A program made the position numbers and the translations under genes. The notes under the pieces are model-generated. The model was not told the DNA's origin. It did not search any database and was given only the letters and a program-made list of their open reading frames with translations. This document shows positions 1-6,806 of a stretch of DNA of 8,104 bases, piece by piece. Location: the NCBI GenBank assembly GCA_900540545.1, contig UQGJ01000094.1, positions 1 to 8,104 on the forward strand. Direction: 5' to 3'. The stretch's first letter is position 1; each line of letters opens with the position of its first letter. Source of the stretch: an uncultured Eubacteriales bacterium (lineage in GTDB: Bacteria > Bacillota > Clostridia > Oscillospirales > Oscillospiraceae).

Positions 1-2
1 AC

Positions 3-1934
3 CGGCCGCTCGCTGGCCGGACGCCGCCGCCCCGGCCTGCGCGGCCGCTCCGGACGCTGGGCCGGTCCGCCCTGGGCCTGTCTGAGTCCGGCGTGGGGAA
101 GTATATCCTCAGCTTATTGGCCTCGCTGCTGATTTTGCTGGGCTGCTGTGTGCTGATCCTCATGGGCTGGAGCTATATGACGGCCCTGGTGAAGGCCGCC
201 GTCATCGCGCTGGGGGGCGCCCTATTTGTAGGGGCCGGACTGCTCCTGTCCAAGCGGCTGCCCAGGCCCTTTTCCGACAGTCTGGTGGCCTGCGGCCTGG
301 GCATTCTGTATGCCGATGTGGTGGCCCTCTACCAGGCGTGGGCCCTGGTGCCCCTGTGGGCGGTGCTGTTGCTGATCCTGGCCTGGGACGCGGCCTGCAT
401 CCTGCTGGGGAAGCGGGGCCGGACCCGGCTCTTCTTCTATGTGCTCTGCCTGGGCAACTTCGTCACGGCGGCCCTGGCCTGCCAGCTCATTTCCGACAGC
501 CCGCTGTCCGTCATTTCCCTGCTTTTTGTGGGGGCGACCCAGGCCGGGGCTGTGTTGGCCTTTCGGCGGCTCTACGGGAAGTTTGACCCGGTGCTGGCGC
601 TGACGGCGGGCGCCACGGCGATATATCTGAATTTGACCCACTTCGCCTACGTCCACCACTTTTTCAGTGGCTACGCCTTTGCACCCGGCGGCTGGATCAT
701 TCTGTGCCTAATTTTGTGCGCCGCCTTGAGCGGGCTGGTGCTGTGGACGGCGGGCTGGACGCTGGAACTCAAGTCGGCGGCGGGGGGCCGGGCGGCCTAC
801 CTGTGCCTGACCATCCCGGTCCTGCTGACGATGGCCCTGCCCGCCGACGCCCTGGGGCACTATGCCGCGGCCTGGGCCGGACTGCCGGCACTGGAGCGCC
901 ACCTGCCCCTGTTGCTGGTGACGGCGGGGGCGGCGGGACTGCTGGGGAAGACCCGGTTCCGCCGGGAGGGATACTGTATCTTCGCCCCGGTGCTGCTCTT
1001 CGCGGCGGAGGGAGTGGGGAGTTATTATGGCTTTGACGCCCTGGGGGCGGGCTTGGCGGCCCTGGGGACCGTGGCGGTCTACGCCAGGAAAAAGACCAGG
1101 GTGACGGAGACTGTCTGTGCCGCCGCCTACGGGGTGTGCCTGTGCCTCCTCTGGTCCCTGTGGCGGCCCGCCGCCTATTTCCCCGCCGCCGCTGCGGCGC
1201 TGGTCGTCCCGCTGGCGCTGCTGTACCAGTGGCGGCGCTGCGAGAGCAAGCGGCAGAGCTGGGGCATCCTGCTGTGCGGTTATGCCGGGGCGCTGGTACT
1301 CCTGCGGGGCGCGGCCATGCGGGGGATGGACCGGATGTTCTCCCTGATGCTTCTGGCCCTGCTGGGGGTCCTGCTGGCCGCCCTTCCCATTTGGCTGAAA
1401 GCGCCCTACCGGCGGTACGGCGCGCTGGCCCTCCATGAGCGCATCCAGGGCTTCGCCTTTGACGGGGTCCTGCTGGCGTACACCTGGACCCTGGCATGGG
1501 CCGGGCCGGCAGAACGGGCGGTGGCGGTGGCCCTGCTCTTCCTCCAGGGGCTGAACCTCCTCCACGCCGCCTACTTCCGCTGGGAGACCGGCGGGCAGTT
1601 CGGCTGGGGTCTGGCGGCGGCCGGGGCGCTGACCCTGGATTTGATCCAGTCCGCCCGGCTGACGCCCGCGGGGGCGTGGCCCATCTTCCTGAGCCTGCTG
1701 TGCATCGCCCTGGCGGCGTGTTACATCATCCTGGGCTTTTTCCGAAAGTCCAAACCCCTGCGCATCTTCGGCCTGGTGCTGGCCATCGGCAGCGTACTGA
1801 AAATGGTCACCATCGACGTGGTGGGCTCCCCCTCCTTTTTCCGGGTGGCGGCCCTGATGGCGGGGGGCCTGCTCTGCTTTGGCATCAGCTTCGTGTATAA
1901 CTGGGTGGAGCAGAGGCAAAACAAGAAAGAATAA
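3..1934 (+). CDS. DUF2339-like multi-spanning membrane protein (5' partial)
   Basis: The frame is open from the window edge to TAA at 1932-1934, giving 643 visible residues, so the true start lies upstream. A GTG at 93 could be read as a start, but it has no Shine-Dalgarno sequence. It also falls inside a block, ESGVGKYILSLLASLLI, that resembles the conserved E..xGk entry into the first membrane helix of DUF2339 proteins. The first 25-30 visible residues are an Arg/Pro/Ala-rich linker. I count about 22 hydrophobic segments after it, with short charged loops between. The C-terminal block (LRIFGLVLAIGSVLKMVTID, then FFRVAALMAGGLLCFGISFVY) matches the family's usual ending with its conserved Lys and Asp. 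Function is unknown; it should sit in the cytoplasmic membrane. The rph start codon follows 14 bases after the stop, so the two are probably co-transcribed. The family call rests on remembered motifs; a generic polytopic membrane protein is the alternative. Confidence 0.75.
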   Translation, partial: RPLAGRTPPPRPARPLRTLGRSALGLSESGVGKYILSLLASLLILLGCCVLILMGWSYMTALVKAAVIALGGALFVGAGLLLSKRLPRPFSDSLVACGLGILYADVVALYQAWALVPLWAVLLLILAWDAACILLGKRGRTRLFFYVLCLGNFVTAALACQLISDSPLSVISLLFVGATQAGAVLAFRRLYGKFDPVLALTAGATAIYLNLTHFAYVHHFFSGYAFAPGGWIILCLILCAALSGLVLWTAGWTLELKSAAGGRAAYLCLTIPVLLTMALPADALGHYAAAWAGLPALERHLPLLLVTAGAAGLLGKTRFRREGYCIFAPVLLFAAEGVGSYYGFDALGAGLAALGTVAVYARKKTRVTETVCAAAYGVCLCLLWSLWRPAAYFPAAAAALVVPLALLYQWRRCESKRQSWGILLCGYAGALVLLRGAAMRGMDRMFSLMLLALLGVLLAALPIWLKAPYRRYGALALHERIQGFAFDGVLLAYTWTLAWAGPAERAVAVALLFLQGLNLLHAAYFRWETGGQFGWGLAAAGALTLDLIQSARLTPAGAWPIFLSLLCIALAACYIILGFFRKSKPLRIFGLVLAIGSVLKMVTIDVVGSPSFFRVAALMAGGLLCFGISFVYNWVEQRQNKKE

Positions 1935-1940
1935 AAGGAG
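1934..1940 (+). promoter_or_regulatory. Ribosome binding site of rph
   Basis: AAAGGAG lies 8 bases before the ATG at 1949 and overlaps the last base of the upstream stop codon. It fixes the rph start and ties its translation to the end of the membrane-protein gene. Confidence 0.85.
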
Positions 1941-1948
1941 CCAATATC

Positions 1949-2665
1949 ATGTCCAGAATCGACGGACGGGCCAACGACCAACTGCGGCCCATAGAGATCA
2001 TCCCCAACTTCATCAAATTTGCCGAGGGTTCCTGCCTCATCAAGTGCGGCAACACCCAGGTCCTGTGCTGCGCCAGCGTGGAGGAGCACACCCCGCCCCA
2101 CGTCCCCGAGGGGGAGGGCTGGGTCACCGCCGAGTACTCCATGCTGCCCCGGGCCAACCGGGAGCGGAGCAAGCGGGACATCGCCAAGCTGAAGCTGTCC
2201 CCCCGCTCTGCGGAGATACAGCGGCTGGTGGGCCGCGCCCTCCGGGCGGCGGTGGACATGAAAAAGCTGGGGGAGCGGACCATCACCATCGACTGCGACG
2301 TGCTCCAGGGCGACGGCGGCACCCGCACCGCCAGCGTCACCGGCGGCTTCGTGGCCCTGTCCTACGCCCTCCACAAGCTGGTGGAGGAGGGCGTGCTGGA
2401 GGAGATGCCCCTGAAAACCTGCGTCAGCGCCATCTCGGCGGGCATCGTCAACGACGAGCTGCTGCTGGATCTGTGCTATGAGGAGGACTCCGCCGCCCAG
2501 GTGGACCTGAACTGCGTCATGACCGGCGAAGGGGAAATCATTGAGTTACAGGGCACCGGCGAGGGCCGGGGCTTCACCATCGACGAGCAGCGGAAGCTGG
2601 TGGACCTGTGCGCCAAGGGCATCCGGGAGGTCCAGGCCATCCAGAGATCCGCCTTGGGAGGTTGA
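1949..2665 (+). CDS. rph: Ribonuclease PH
   Basis: This 238-residue protein is full length for RNase PH, the phosphate-dependent 3'-5' exoribonuclease that trims tRNA 3' ends and other structured RNA in the cytoplasm, releasing nucleoside diphosphates. Visible hallmarks are the N-terminal RxDGR block (RIDGRANDQLRP, residues 3-14), Arg86 in LSPRSAEIQRLVGRALR, Arg126 in CDVLQGDGGTRTAS (phosphate binding), and the acidic pair Asp180 and Asp186 in YEEDSAAQVDLN. The C-terminal block VMTGEGEIIELQGTGEG is also typical. All the usual catalytic and phosphate-contacting positions are present, so it should be active, unlike the truncated Rph of some E. coli K-12 strains. The ATG is set by AAAGGAG 8 bases upstream. 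The stop is only 4 bases before rdgB, a pairing common in Firmicutes. The identification is secure. Confidence 0.98.
   Translation: MSRIDGRANDQLRPIEIIPNFIKFAEGSCLIKCGNTQVLCCASVEEHTPPHVPEGEGWVTAEYSMLPRANRERSKRDIAKLKLSPRSAEIQRLVGRALRAAVDMKKLGERTITIDCDVLQGDGGTRTASVTGGFVALSYALHKLVEEGVLEEMPLKTCVSAISAGIVNDELLLDLCYEEDSAAQVDLNCVMTGEGEIIELQGTGEGRGFTIDEQRKLVDLCAKGIREVQAIQRSALGG
2656..2661 (+). promoter_or_regulatory. Ribosome binding site deciding the rdgB start
   Basis: GGGAGG lies inside the last codons of rph, 8 bases before the ATG at 2670. It selects this ATG over an in-frame ATG at 2541, which would add 43 residues read out of frame from rph that have no counterpart in the family. Confidence 0.85.
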
Positions 2666-2669
2666 ATCC

Positions 2670-3269
2670 ATGAAAGCGGTATTAGCCAGTAAGAACGCCC
2701 ACAAGCTGGAGGAGATGAAGACCATCCTGTCCGCCCAGGGGGTGGAGGTGGTCCTGGAGTCCGACGTGGGCGTGGACATCGACGTGGAGGAGACGGGGAC
2801 CACCTTTGAGGAGAACGCCCTGCTCAAGGCCAGGGCGGTGATGGAGGCCACGGGCCTGCCCGCCATCGCCGACGACTCCGGCCTGTGCGTGGAGGCGCTG
2901 AACGGCGCCCCCGGCGTATACTCCGCCCGTTACGGCGGGGAGGGGCTGGACGACGTGGGCCGGTATCGGCTCCTACTGGAGAACATGCGGGGCCAGCTCA
3001 ACCGGCGGGCCAAATTCGTCTCCGTGGTGTGCCTCGCCATGCCCAATGGCGACGTGATCTCCGCCCGGGGGGAGTGCCCCGGCACCCTGGCCTACGCCCC
3101 CCAGGGGGACCACGGCTTCGGCTACGACCCCATCTTCTTCGTGCCGGAGCAGAAAAAGACCTTCGCCCAGCTTACCCCGGAGGAGAAAAACGCCATCTCC
3201 CACCGGGCCAACTCCCTGCGGGAATTTCAAATCAAATTGGAGAGTTATCTAAATGGACTTAACAAGTAA
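2670..3269 (+). CDS. rdgB: RdgB/HAM1 family XTP/dITP diphosphatase
   Basis: This 199-residue protein is of normal family length. It hydrolyses non-canonical purine nucleoside triphosphates (dITP, ITP, XTP) to the monophosphate and pyrophosphate, keeping deaminated bases out of DNA and RNA. Visible family motifs are the N-terminal ASKNAHKLEEM (residues 6-16, the nucleotide-binding S/TxNxxK loop), FEENALLKA (46-54), ADDSGLCVEALNGAPGVYSARY (67-88, with the expected catalytic Asp69), FGYDPIF (150-156), the KKTFAQLTPEEKNAISHR block, and Ser177-His178-Arg179 for base recognition. Nothing essential is missing. Translation is probably coupled to rph, whose stop is 4 bases upstream, and its own 3' end overlaps the start of yhbY by 17 bases. 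The product is soluble and cytoplasmic. The identification is secure. Confidence 0.98.
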   Translation: MKAVLASKNAHKLEEMKTILSAQGVEVVLESDVGVDIDVEETGTTFEENALLKARAVMEATGLPAIADDSGLCVEALNGAPGVYSARYGGEGLDDVGRYRLLLENMRGQLNRRAKFVSVVCLAMPNGDVISARGECPGTLAYAPQGDHGFGYDPIFFVPEQKKTFAQLTPEEKNAISHRANSLREFQIKLESYLNGLNK

Positions 3270-3576
3270 GCAGCGCGCCCAGCTTCGCGGGCTGGCCAAC
3301 GCCATCGACACCATCGTCCACGTGGGCAAGGACGGCCTGGGGGACAATCTGGTCAAGCAGGCCGACGACGCCCTGGAGGCCCGGGAACTCATCAAGGGCA
3401 AGGTGCTGGAAAACTCCATGCTCACCCCCCGGGAGGCCGCCGACGCCCTGTCCAAGGCCACCCGCAGCGAGGTGGTCCAGGTCATTGGAACAAAATTCGT
3501 CCTGTATCGTCCAAGCCATAATAAGGATAAAAAGGACAAGATCGTGCTGGTCAAGGACAGAAAGCCCCAGTCATAA
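3253..3576 (+). CDS. yhbY: YhbY/YqeI family RNA-binding protein (CRM domain)
   Basis: This 107-residue protein is the size of bacterial YhbY (YqeI in Bacillus), a single CRM-domain protein associated with pre-50S ribosomal particles. The pattern is clear: LTSKQRAQLRGLAN at the N-terminus, then VHVGKDGLGDNLVKQADDAL (residues 22-41, holding the GxxG RNA-binding loop GKDG), the ELIKGKVLEN strand, and VVQVIGTKFVLYRPS near residues 74-88. The tail after that is Lys/Asp-rich (HNKDKKDK) and slightly longer than in short homologues. The ATG at 3253 has GGAGAG at 3239-3244, 8 bases before it, and lies within the end of rdgB, so coupling by re-initiation is likely. In Bacillus the homologue also sits directly upstream of nadD, which supports the call. 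I infer a role in ribosome maturation from the family. Confidence 0.95.
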   Translation: MDLTSKQRAQLRGLANAIDTIVHVGKDGLGDNLVKQADDALEARELIKGKVLENSMLTPREAADALSKATRSEVVQVIGTKFVLYRPSHNKDKKDKIVLVKDRKPQS

Positions 3577-3590
3577 GCAAAAACGACATG

Positions 3591-3596
3591 GGAGGG
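3591..3596 (+). promoter_or_regulatory. Ribosome binding site deciding the nadD start
   Basis: GGAGGG lies 6 bases before the ATG at 3603. An in-frame ATG at 3588 lies upstream of this site and would add five residues (MGGTR). The site itself falls in that extension, so 3603 is the better start. It puts MKIGVYGGTF at the N-terminus, as NadD proteins have. Confidence 0.85.
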
Positions 3597-3602
3597 ACCC
3601 GT

Positions 3603-4820
3603 ATGAAAATCGGCGTCTACGGCGGCACCTTTGACCCGCCCCACCTGGGGCACCTGGAGGCGGCACGGGCCGCGCTGGCCCTGCTGGAGCTGGACCAGGT
3701 CCTCTTTATCCCCGCCCACCAGCCGCCTCACAAGAACCTCACCGAGGCGTCGGCCCCCGGCCGGGCGCGGCTGGACATGGCCGCCCTCATGGCCGACGGG
3801 GTGGGGCTGCTCTCGGGCCGCCCCGGCTGCGCCCAGGCCGACCCAATCGAGCTGGAGCGGGAGGGAAAGAGCTATACGGCGGATACCCTGGCGGCCCTCC
3901 GGGCACGCTATCCCGGGGACGAGCTGTGGCTCCTGGTGGGGACCGACATGTTCCTCACCCTGCAAAACTGGTACAGGCCGGAGGACATCCTCTCCCTGGC
4001 CCATGTGGCGGCCTTCGCCCGCACCGAAGCCGACAGCGGGGAGATGATGGAGGTCCAGGTGGCCTATCTCCGGGACACCTTCGGGGCCAAGGTCACGCTG
4101 GTCCAGCTGCCCAAAATCACCGACGTGTCCTCCACCCGGCTGCGGACCCTCCTGCGGACGGACCGGGCCGGGGCCAGGGACCTGCTGTGGTGCCAGGTCT
4201 ACGGCCACATCCTGCTCCACGGCCTCTACGGCGTGGAGGCCGACCTGAAGGCACTGGACGACGAGGACCTGCGGTGCGCGTCCTACGCCATGGTACGGGC
4301 CAAGCGCATCCCCCACATCCGGGGCTGTGAGGAGGAGGCCGTCCGGCTGGCCCGTCACTGGGGCGCCGACCCGGACCTGGCGAGACGGGCGGGCATCCTC
4401 CACGACTGCACCAAGTACCTGGATCTGGAGGAACAGTTGAATTTGTGCGAAAAATATGGTATCGTGCTGGATGACCTGGAGCGCAGGACCGTCAAGCTGC
4501 TCCACGCCAAGACCGGCGCGGCCATTGCCAAATACGAGTTCGGCCAGCCGGACGAGGTCTTTCAGGCCATCTACTGGCACACCACCGGGAAGGCGGACAT
4601 GGACCTGCTGTCCAAGCTGCTGTACCTGGCCGACTACATCGAGCCGAACCGCGCCCCCTTCGACGGCCTGGAGGAGATGCGGCGACTGGCCTATACGGAC
4701 CTGGATGCGGCCCTGCTTATGGGCTGTGAGCTGACCATCCAGGACATGGAGGAGCGGGGCGTGCAGGTGCACACCAACACCCTCCAGGCGAGAGAATACC
4801 TGAAAGGACGGACCCAATGA
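3603..4820 (+). CDS. nadD: Fused NadD nicotinate-nucleotide adenylyltransferase and YqeK-type HD hydrolase
   Basis: One 405-residue polypeptide carries two enzymes. Residues 1 to about 200 are NadD, which joins nicotinate mononucleotide to the AMP of ATP in NAD synthesis. It shows GGTFDPPHLGH (7-17, the nucleotidyltransferase HxGH), the IPAHQPPHK loop (36-44), LVGTDMFLTLQNW (111-123) and the SSTRLR signature (176-181). Residues 225 to about 395 are a YqeK HD domain. Its likely metal ligands are all present: His238, His267-Asp268 in AGILHDCTK, His301 in LLHAKTGA, His326 in HTTG and Asp344 in LADYIEPNR. YqeK proteins split diadenosine tetraphosphate (Ap4A) symmetrically into two ADP. In Bacillus nadD and yqeK are separate neighbours; here no stop or restart is visible between them. 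The stop overlaps the next ATG in an ATGA, so the LCP gene is probably translationally coupled. Domain calls are secure; the Ap4A substrate is inferred from the family. Confidence 0.95.
   Translation: MKIGVYGGTFDPPHLGHLEAARAALALLELDQVLFIPAHQPPHKNLTEASAPGRARLDMAALMADGVGLLSGRPGCAQADPIELEREGKSYTADTLAALRARYPGDELWLLVGTDMFLTLQNWYRPEDILSLAHVAAFARTEADSGEMMEVQVAYLRDTFGAKVTLVQLPKITDVSSTRLRTLLRTDRAGARDLLWCQVYGHILLHGLYGVEADLKALDDEDLRCASYAMVRAKRIPHIRGCEEEAVRLARHWGADPDLARRAGILHDCTKYLDLEEQLNLCEKYGIVLDDLERRTVKLLHAKTGAAIAKYEFGQPDEVFQAIYWHTTGKADMDLLSKLLYLADYIEPNRAPFDGLEEMRRLAYTDLDAALLMGCELTIQDMEERGVQVHTNTLQAREYLKGRTQ
4803..4808 (+). promoter_or_regulatory. Ribosome binding site of the first LCP gene
   Basis: AAAGGA lies 8 bases before the ATG at 4817, inside the last codons of the nadD-yqeK fusion. 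Together with the ATGA stop/start overlap it supports coupled translation. Confidence 0.8.
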
Positions 4821-6325
4821 CCCCAGACAGACACAAAAAAGGCGGAGAACGCCTGAAAAAGGGGACGGGCGACAAAAAGCCGGTCCGGCCCAAGCCCCAG
4901 CGCACCCGGAAGGAGGTCATCCTCCGCCGGTGCTATATCGCCCTCACGGTGATCTCCGCCCTGGTGGTGGTCCTGTTCGCCGCCTACAAGCTGATGGTGG
5001 TGAAGCCCAAGCTGAACGTGGACACCCAGAAGCCCCCCAAGGGTCCGGTCCAGACCCTGGCCCCCGGCGAGACCGAGGACCCCAAGACCACCCGGAACCC
5101 GGACCGGAAAAGCGAGGACTTCTACACCATTCTGGTGGCCGGGCGGGACACGGGCGGCGGCGGCAACACCGACGTGGTCATGGTGGTGTCCTACGACGTG
5201 ACCAACCAGAAGCTGAGCGTGATGAACATCCCCCGGGACACCATGGTAAACAAGTCCTGGGACATCAAGAAGATCAACTCCGTCTACAACTATGGCGGCG
5301 GCAAGAAGGGCGACGGCCTGGAGGCCCTGAAAAGCACGGTGGCGGACACCATCGGCTTTGAGCCGGACTTCCACGTCATCGTGGAGTGGGAGGCGGTGGG
5401 CCGTCTGGCCAAGGCCATCGGAGGCGTGGACTTCGACGTGCCACTCAACATGAGCTACGACGACCCCTACCAGGACCTGCACATCCACATCAACAAGGGG
5501 CAGCAGCACCTGGACGGGGATCAGGTGATGAAGGTCCTCCGCTTCCGCAAGAACAACAACGGCACCGGCTACGCCTCCGGCGACATCGGCCGCATCGAGA
5601 CCCAGCAGAAGCTGCTGAAGGCCATCGCCGCCAAGCTCCTGTCCCCGGCCACCCTGACCAAGCTGCCGGAGCTGGTGGACATCTTCGCCGAGAACGTGGA
5701 GACCGACCTGTCCATCCAGAACCTGCTCTGGTTCGGCGAAGCCGCTCTCAAGGGCGGCCTGAGCATGGACAACGTGAGCTTCGTCACCATGCCGGGCAAC
5801 TACAACGGCTACTTCTGGAGCTATACCATTGGCGCCAACGAGTCCTATGTGTTCCCGTATATCGACGAGCTGATCGAGCTGGTGAACGCCGACTTCAACC
5901 CCTATAAGACCGACGTGACCAGGGCCGACCTGGACATCATGTACAAGAACAAGGACGGCACCATCGCCTCCACCAGCGGCGTGGTGAAGGACTCCAAGGC
6001 CAATTCGGCCTGGCTGGCCGCCAAGAACGCCCCCAAGGCCACACCCACGCCGGAGCCCACGGACACGCCGGACCCGGACGCAAGTCCGGCGGTCTCCGGC
6101 AGTCCGGCGCCCGGAACCAGCCCAAGCCCCCGGCCCTCCGGGGCGGGGGGGACCGGCCTGCCCGACCGGGGCACGCCCCCGCCGGATACCAGCCCGGACG
6201 GCGGCATGGACGGCCCCACGGAGGACGACCCCGTGGACACGCCGCCCCCGGAGGCTGTGCCCACCCCCGACCCGGAGCCCACGCCGGACCCCAACGCGCC
6301 CCCGGCGGGCATCCCCATCTTTTAA
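4817..6325 (+). CDS. LytR-CpsA-Psr (LCP) family cell-wall polymer ligase, paralogue 1
   Basis: This 502-residue membrane-anchored protein belongs to the family that moves undecaprenyl-pyrophosphate-linked glycopolymers (teichoic acid or capsule type) onto peptidoglycan outside the cell. A Lys/Arg-rich cytoplasmic N-terminus (1-38) is followed by one membrane helix (about 40-62) and a short linker. The LCP domain runs from about 102 to 275: AGRD (108-111), NTDVVMVVSYD (117-127), IPRDTMV (138-144), KKINSVYNYGGG (151-162), EWEAVGRLAKAIGGVDFDVP (190-209), HLDGDQVMKVLRFRK (231-245) and GDIGRIETQQ (255-264). A family-specific segment with LDIMYKNKDGT (372-382) follows. Residues 407-498 are a Pro/Thr/Asp/Ser/Gly tail, probably disordered and reaching into the wall. 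The usual Arg before the TD pair is Asn117. Next to the RxR pair is an Asn/Gly-rich stretch absent from paralogue 2. The exact polymer cannot be told from sequence; the older 'transcriptional regulator LytR' label should not be used. Confidence 0.93.
   Translation: MTPDRHKKGGERLKKGTGDKKPVRPKPQRTRKEVILRRCYIALTVISALVVVLFAAYKLMVVKPKLNVDTQKPPKGPVQTLAPGETEDPKTTRNPDRKSEDFYTILVAGRDTGGGGNTDVVMVVSYDVTNQKLSVMNIPRDTMVNKSWDIKKINSVYNYGGGKKGDGLEALKSTVADTIGFEPDFHVIVEWEAVGRLAKAIGGVDFDVPLNMSYDDPYQDLHIHINKGQQHLDGDQVMKVLRFRKNNNGTGYASGDIGRIETQQKLLKAIAAKLLSPATLTKLPELVDIFAENVETDLSIQNLLWFGEAALKGGLSMDNVSFVTMPGNYNGYFWSYTIGANESYVFPYIDELIELVNADFNPYKTDVTRADLDIMYKNKDGTIASTSGVVKDSKANSAWLAAKNAPKATPTPEPTDTPDPDASPAVSGSPAPGTSPSPRPSGAGGTGLPDRGTPPPDTSPDGGMDGPTEDDPVDTPPPEAVPTPDPEPTPDPNAPPAGIPIF
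6043..6312 (+). repeat. Low-complexity Pro/Thr/Asp-coding tract
   Basis: The 3' end of the first LCP gene is C/G-rich low-complexity DNA that encodes irregular PTP, TPDP and PEPT units. The base string CGGAGCCCACG occurs twice (near 6051 and 6273), each time followed or preceded by CCGGACCC-type units. It has no fixed period. It is part of the coding sequence and forms the extracellular tail, which can vary in length by slippage or recombination. Confidence 0.7.
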
Positions 6326-6337
6326 CTGCTGACTGCG

Positions 6338-6343
6338 AAGGAG
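6338..6343 (+). promoter_or_regulatory. Ribosome binding site of rsfS
   Basis: AAGGAG lies 8 bases before the ATG at 6352, in the 26-base gap after the first LCP gene. No promoter or terminator fits in this gap, so rsfS is probably read from the upstream operon. Confidence 0.85.
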
Positions 6344-6351
6344 AATAGCCT

Positions 6352-6711
6352 ATGACACCGAAGGAAATGGCCCTTGCCCTGGCCAAGACGCTGGACAGCA
6401 AGAAGGCCCAAGACCTCAAGGTCCTGGAGACCGCCGAGCTGACCACCCTGGCCGATTATTTCGTCATCTGCACCGCCACCTCCACCACCCAGATCAAGGC
6501 CCTCAGCGACGTCTGCGAGAAGGCCATGAAGGAGGCGGGGGAGCCGCCCCACCACATCGAGGGGCACCGGGGCGGCACCTGGGTGCTGCTGGACTTCTCC
6601 GCCGTGGTGGTCCATATCTTCAACGACGAGGCCAGGGAGTTCTACGACCTGGAACGCCTGTGGAAGGACGCCGGCGAGGTGGATTTGAGCGGTATTTTAC
6701 AGGCGGACTGA
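6352..6711 (+). CDS. rsfS: Ribosomal silencing factor RsfS (Iojap/YqeL/YbeB family)
   Basis: This 119-residue protein matches the length of Bacillus YqeL. RsfS binds ribosomal protein uL14 on the 50S subunit and blocks joining of the 30S subunit, lowering translation in stationary phase or starvation. Visible family features are KKAQDLKVLETAELTTLADY (residues 17-36), FVICTATSTTQIKAL (37-51), the GHRGGTWVLLDFSAVVVHIF block (71-90) and the closing REFYDLERLW (95-104). In Bacillus rsfS directly follows nadD and yqeK; here the same link is kept but an LCP gene lies between. The protein ends with a short Asp/Glu-containing tail (DAGEVDLSGILQAD) typical of clostridial forms. It is cytoplasmic. The call is secure. 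Confidence 0.97.
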   Translation: MTPKEMALALAKTLDSKKAQDLKVLETAELTTLADYFVICTATSTTQIKALSDVCEKAMKEAGEPPHHIEGHRGGTWVLLDFSAVVVHIFNDEAREFYDLERLWKDAGEVDLSGILQAD

Positions 6712-6727
6712 GAGACCGCCGAGAGAG

Positions 6728-6780
6728 AGGGGAGACGGGCTTCCGCAGGGATGCGGGGGTCTGTTTCCCCTGTCGTTTTA
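6728..6780 (+). terminator. Probable intrinsic terminator after rsfS
   Basis: Bases 6728-6747 pair with 6752-6771 around a GGGA loop, giving an unbroken 20-pair RNA stem with five G-U pairs and the rest Watson-Crick. It starts 17 bases after the rsfS stop. The tract that follows (GTCGTTTTA, 6772-6780) is U-rich but interrupted, so termination may be partial. The five G-U pairs become C-A mismatches in RNA from the other strand, so the structure belongs to + strand transcripts. It probably ends the rph-to-rsfS operon. Attenuation of the downstream LCP gene is another possibility. Confidence 0.7.
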
Positions 6781-6806
6781 TAGGGGGCGGTGTTGTGCGT
6801 TATCAT
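6777..6806 (+). promoter_or_regulatory. Weak candidate promoter for the second LCP gene
   Basis: TATCAT at 6801-6806 matches the -10 consensus at five of six positions. TTTATA at 6777-6782 is a poor -35, with an 18-base spacer. The position is sensible, after the hairpin and 36 bases before the ATG at 6843. There is no extended -10 TG. This is a by-eye match in a short gap and could be chance. Confidence 0.3.

Noticed and set aside
708..1919. A 403-codon open frame on the - strand over the membrane-protein gene
   Set aside because: Gln/Gly/Pro/Arg-rich composition typical of the reverse of a Leu/Ala-rich gene; no motif and no credible ribosome binding site seen.
93..1934. GTG at 93 as the true start of the membrane protein
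   Set aside because: The frame is open to the window edge, no Shine-Dalgarno precedes the GTG, and the codon lies inside a conserved-looking block at the first membrane helix.
3249..4817. A 522-codon open frame on the - strand, antisense to yhbY and nadD-yqeK
   Set aside because: High-GC codon use leaves few stops in this antisense frame. The translation is biased to Val/Gly/Leu/His/Gln without any family motif, and it lies fully over well-identified genes.
6043..6312. A tandem repeat array or CRISPR-like repeat
   Set aside because: The repeats are irregular, in frame and encode a Pro/Thr/Asp-rich tail; there are no equal repeats separated by unique spacers.
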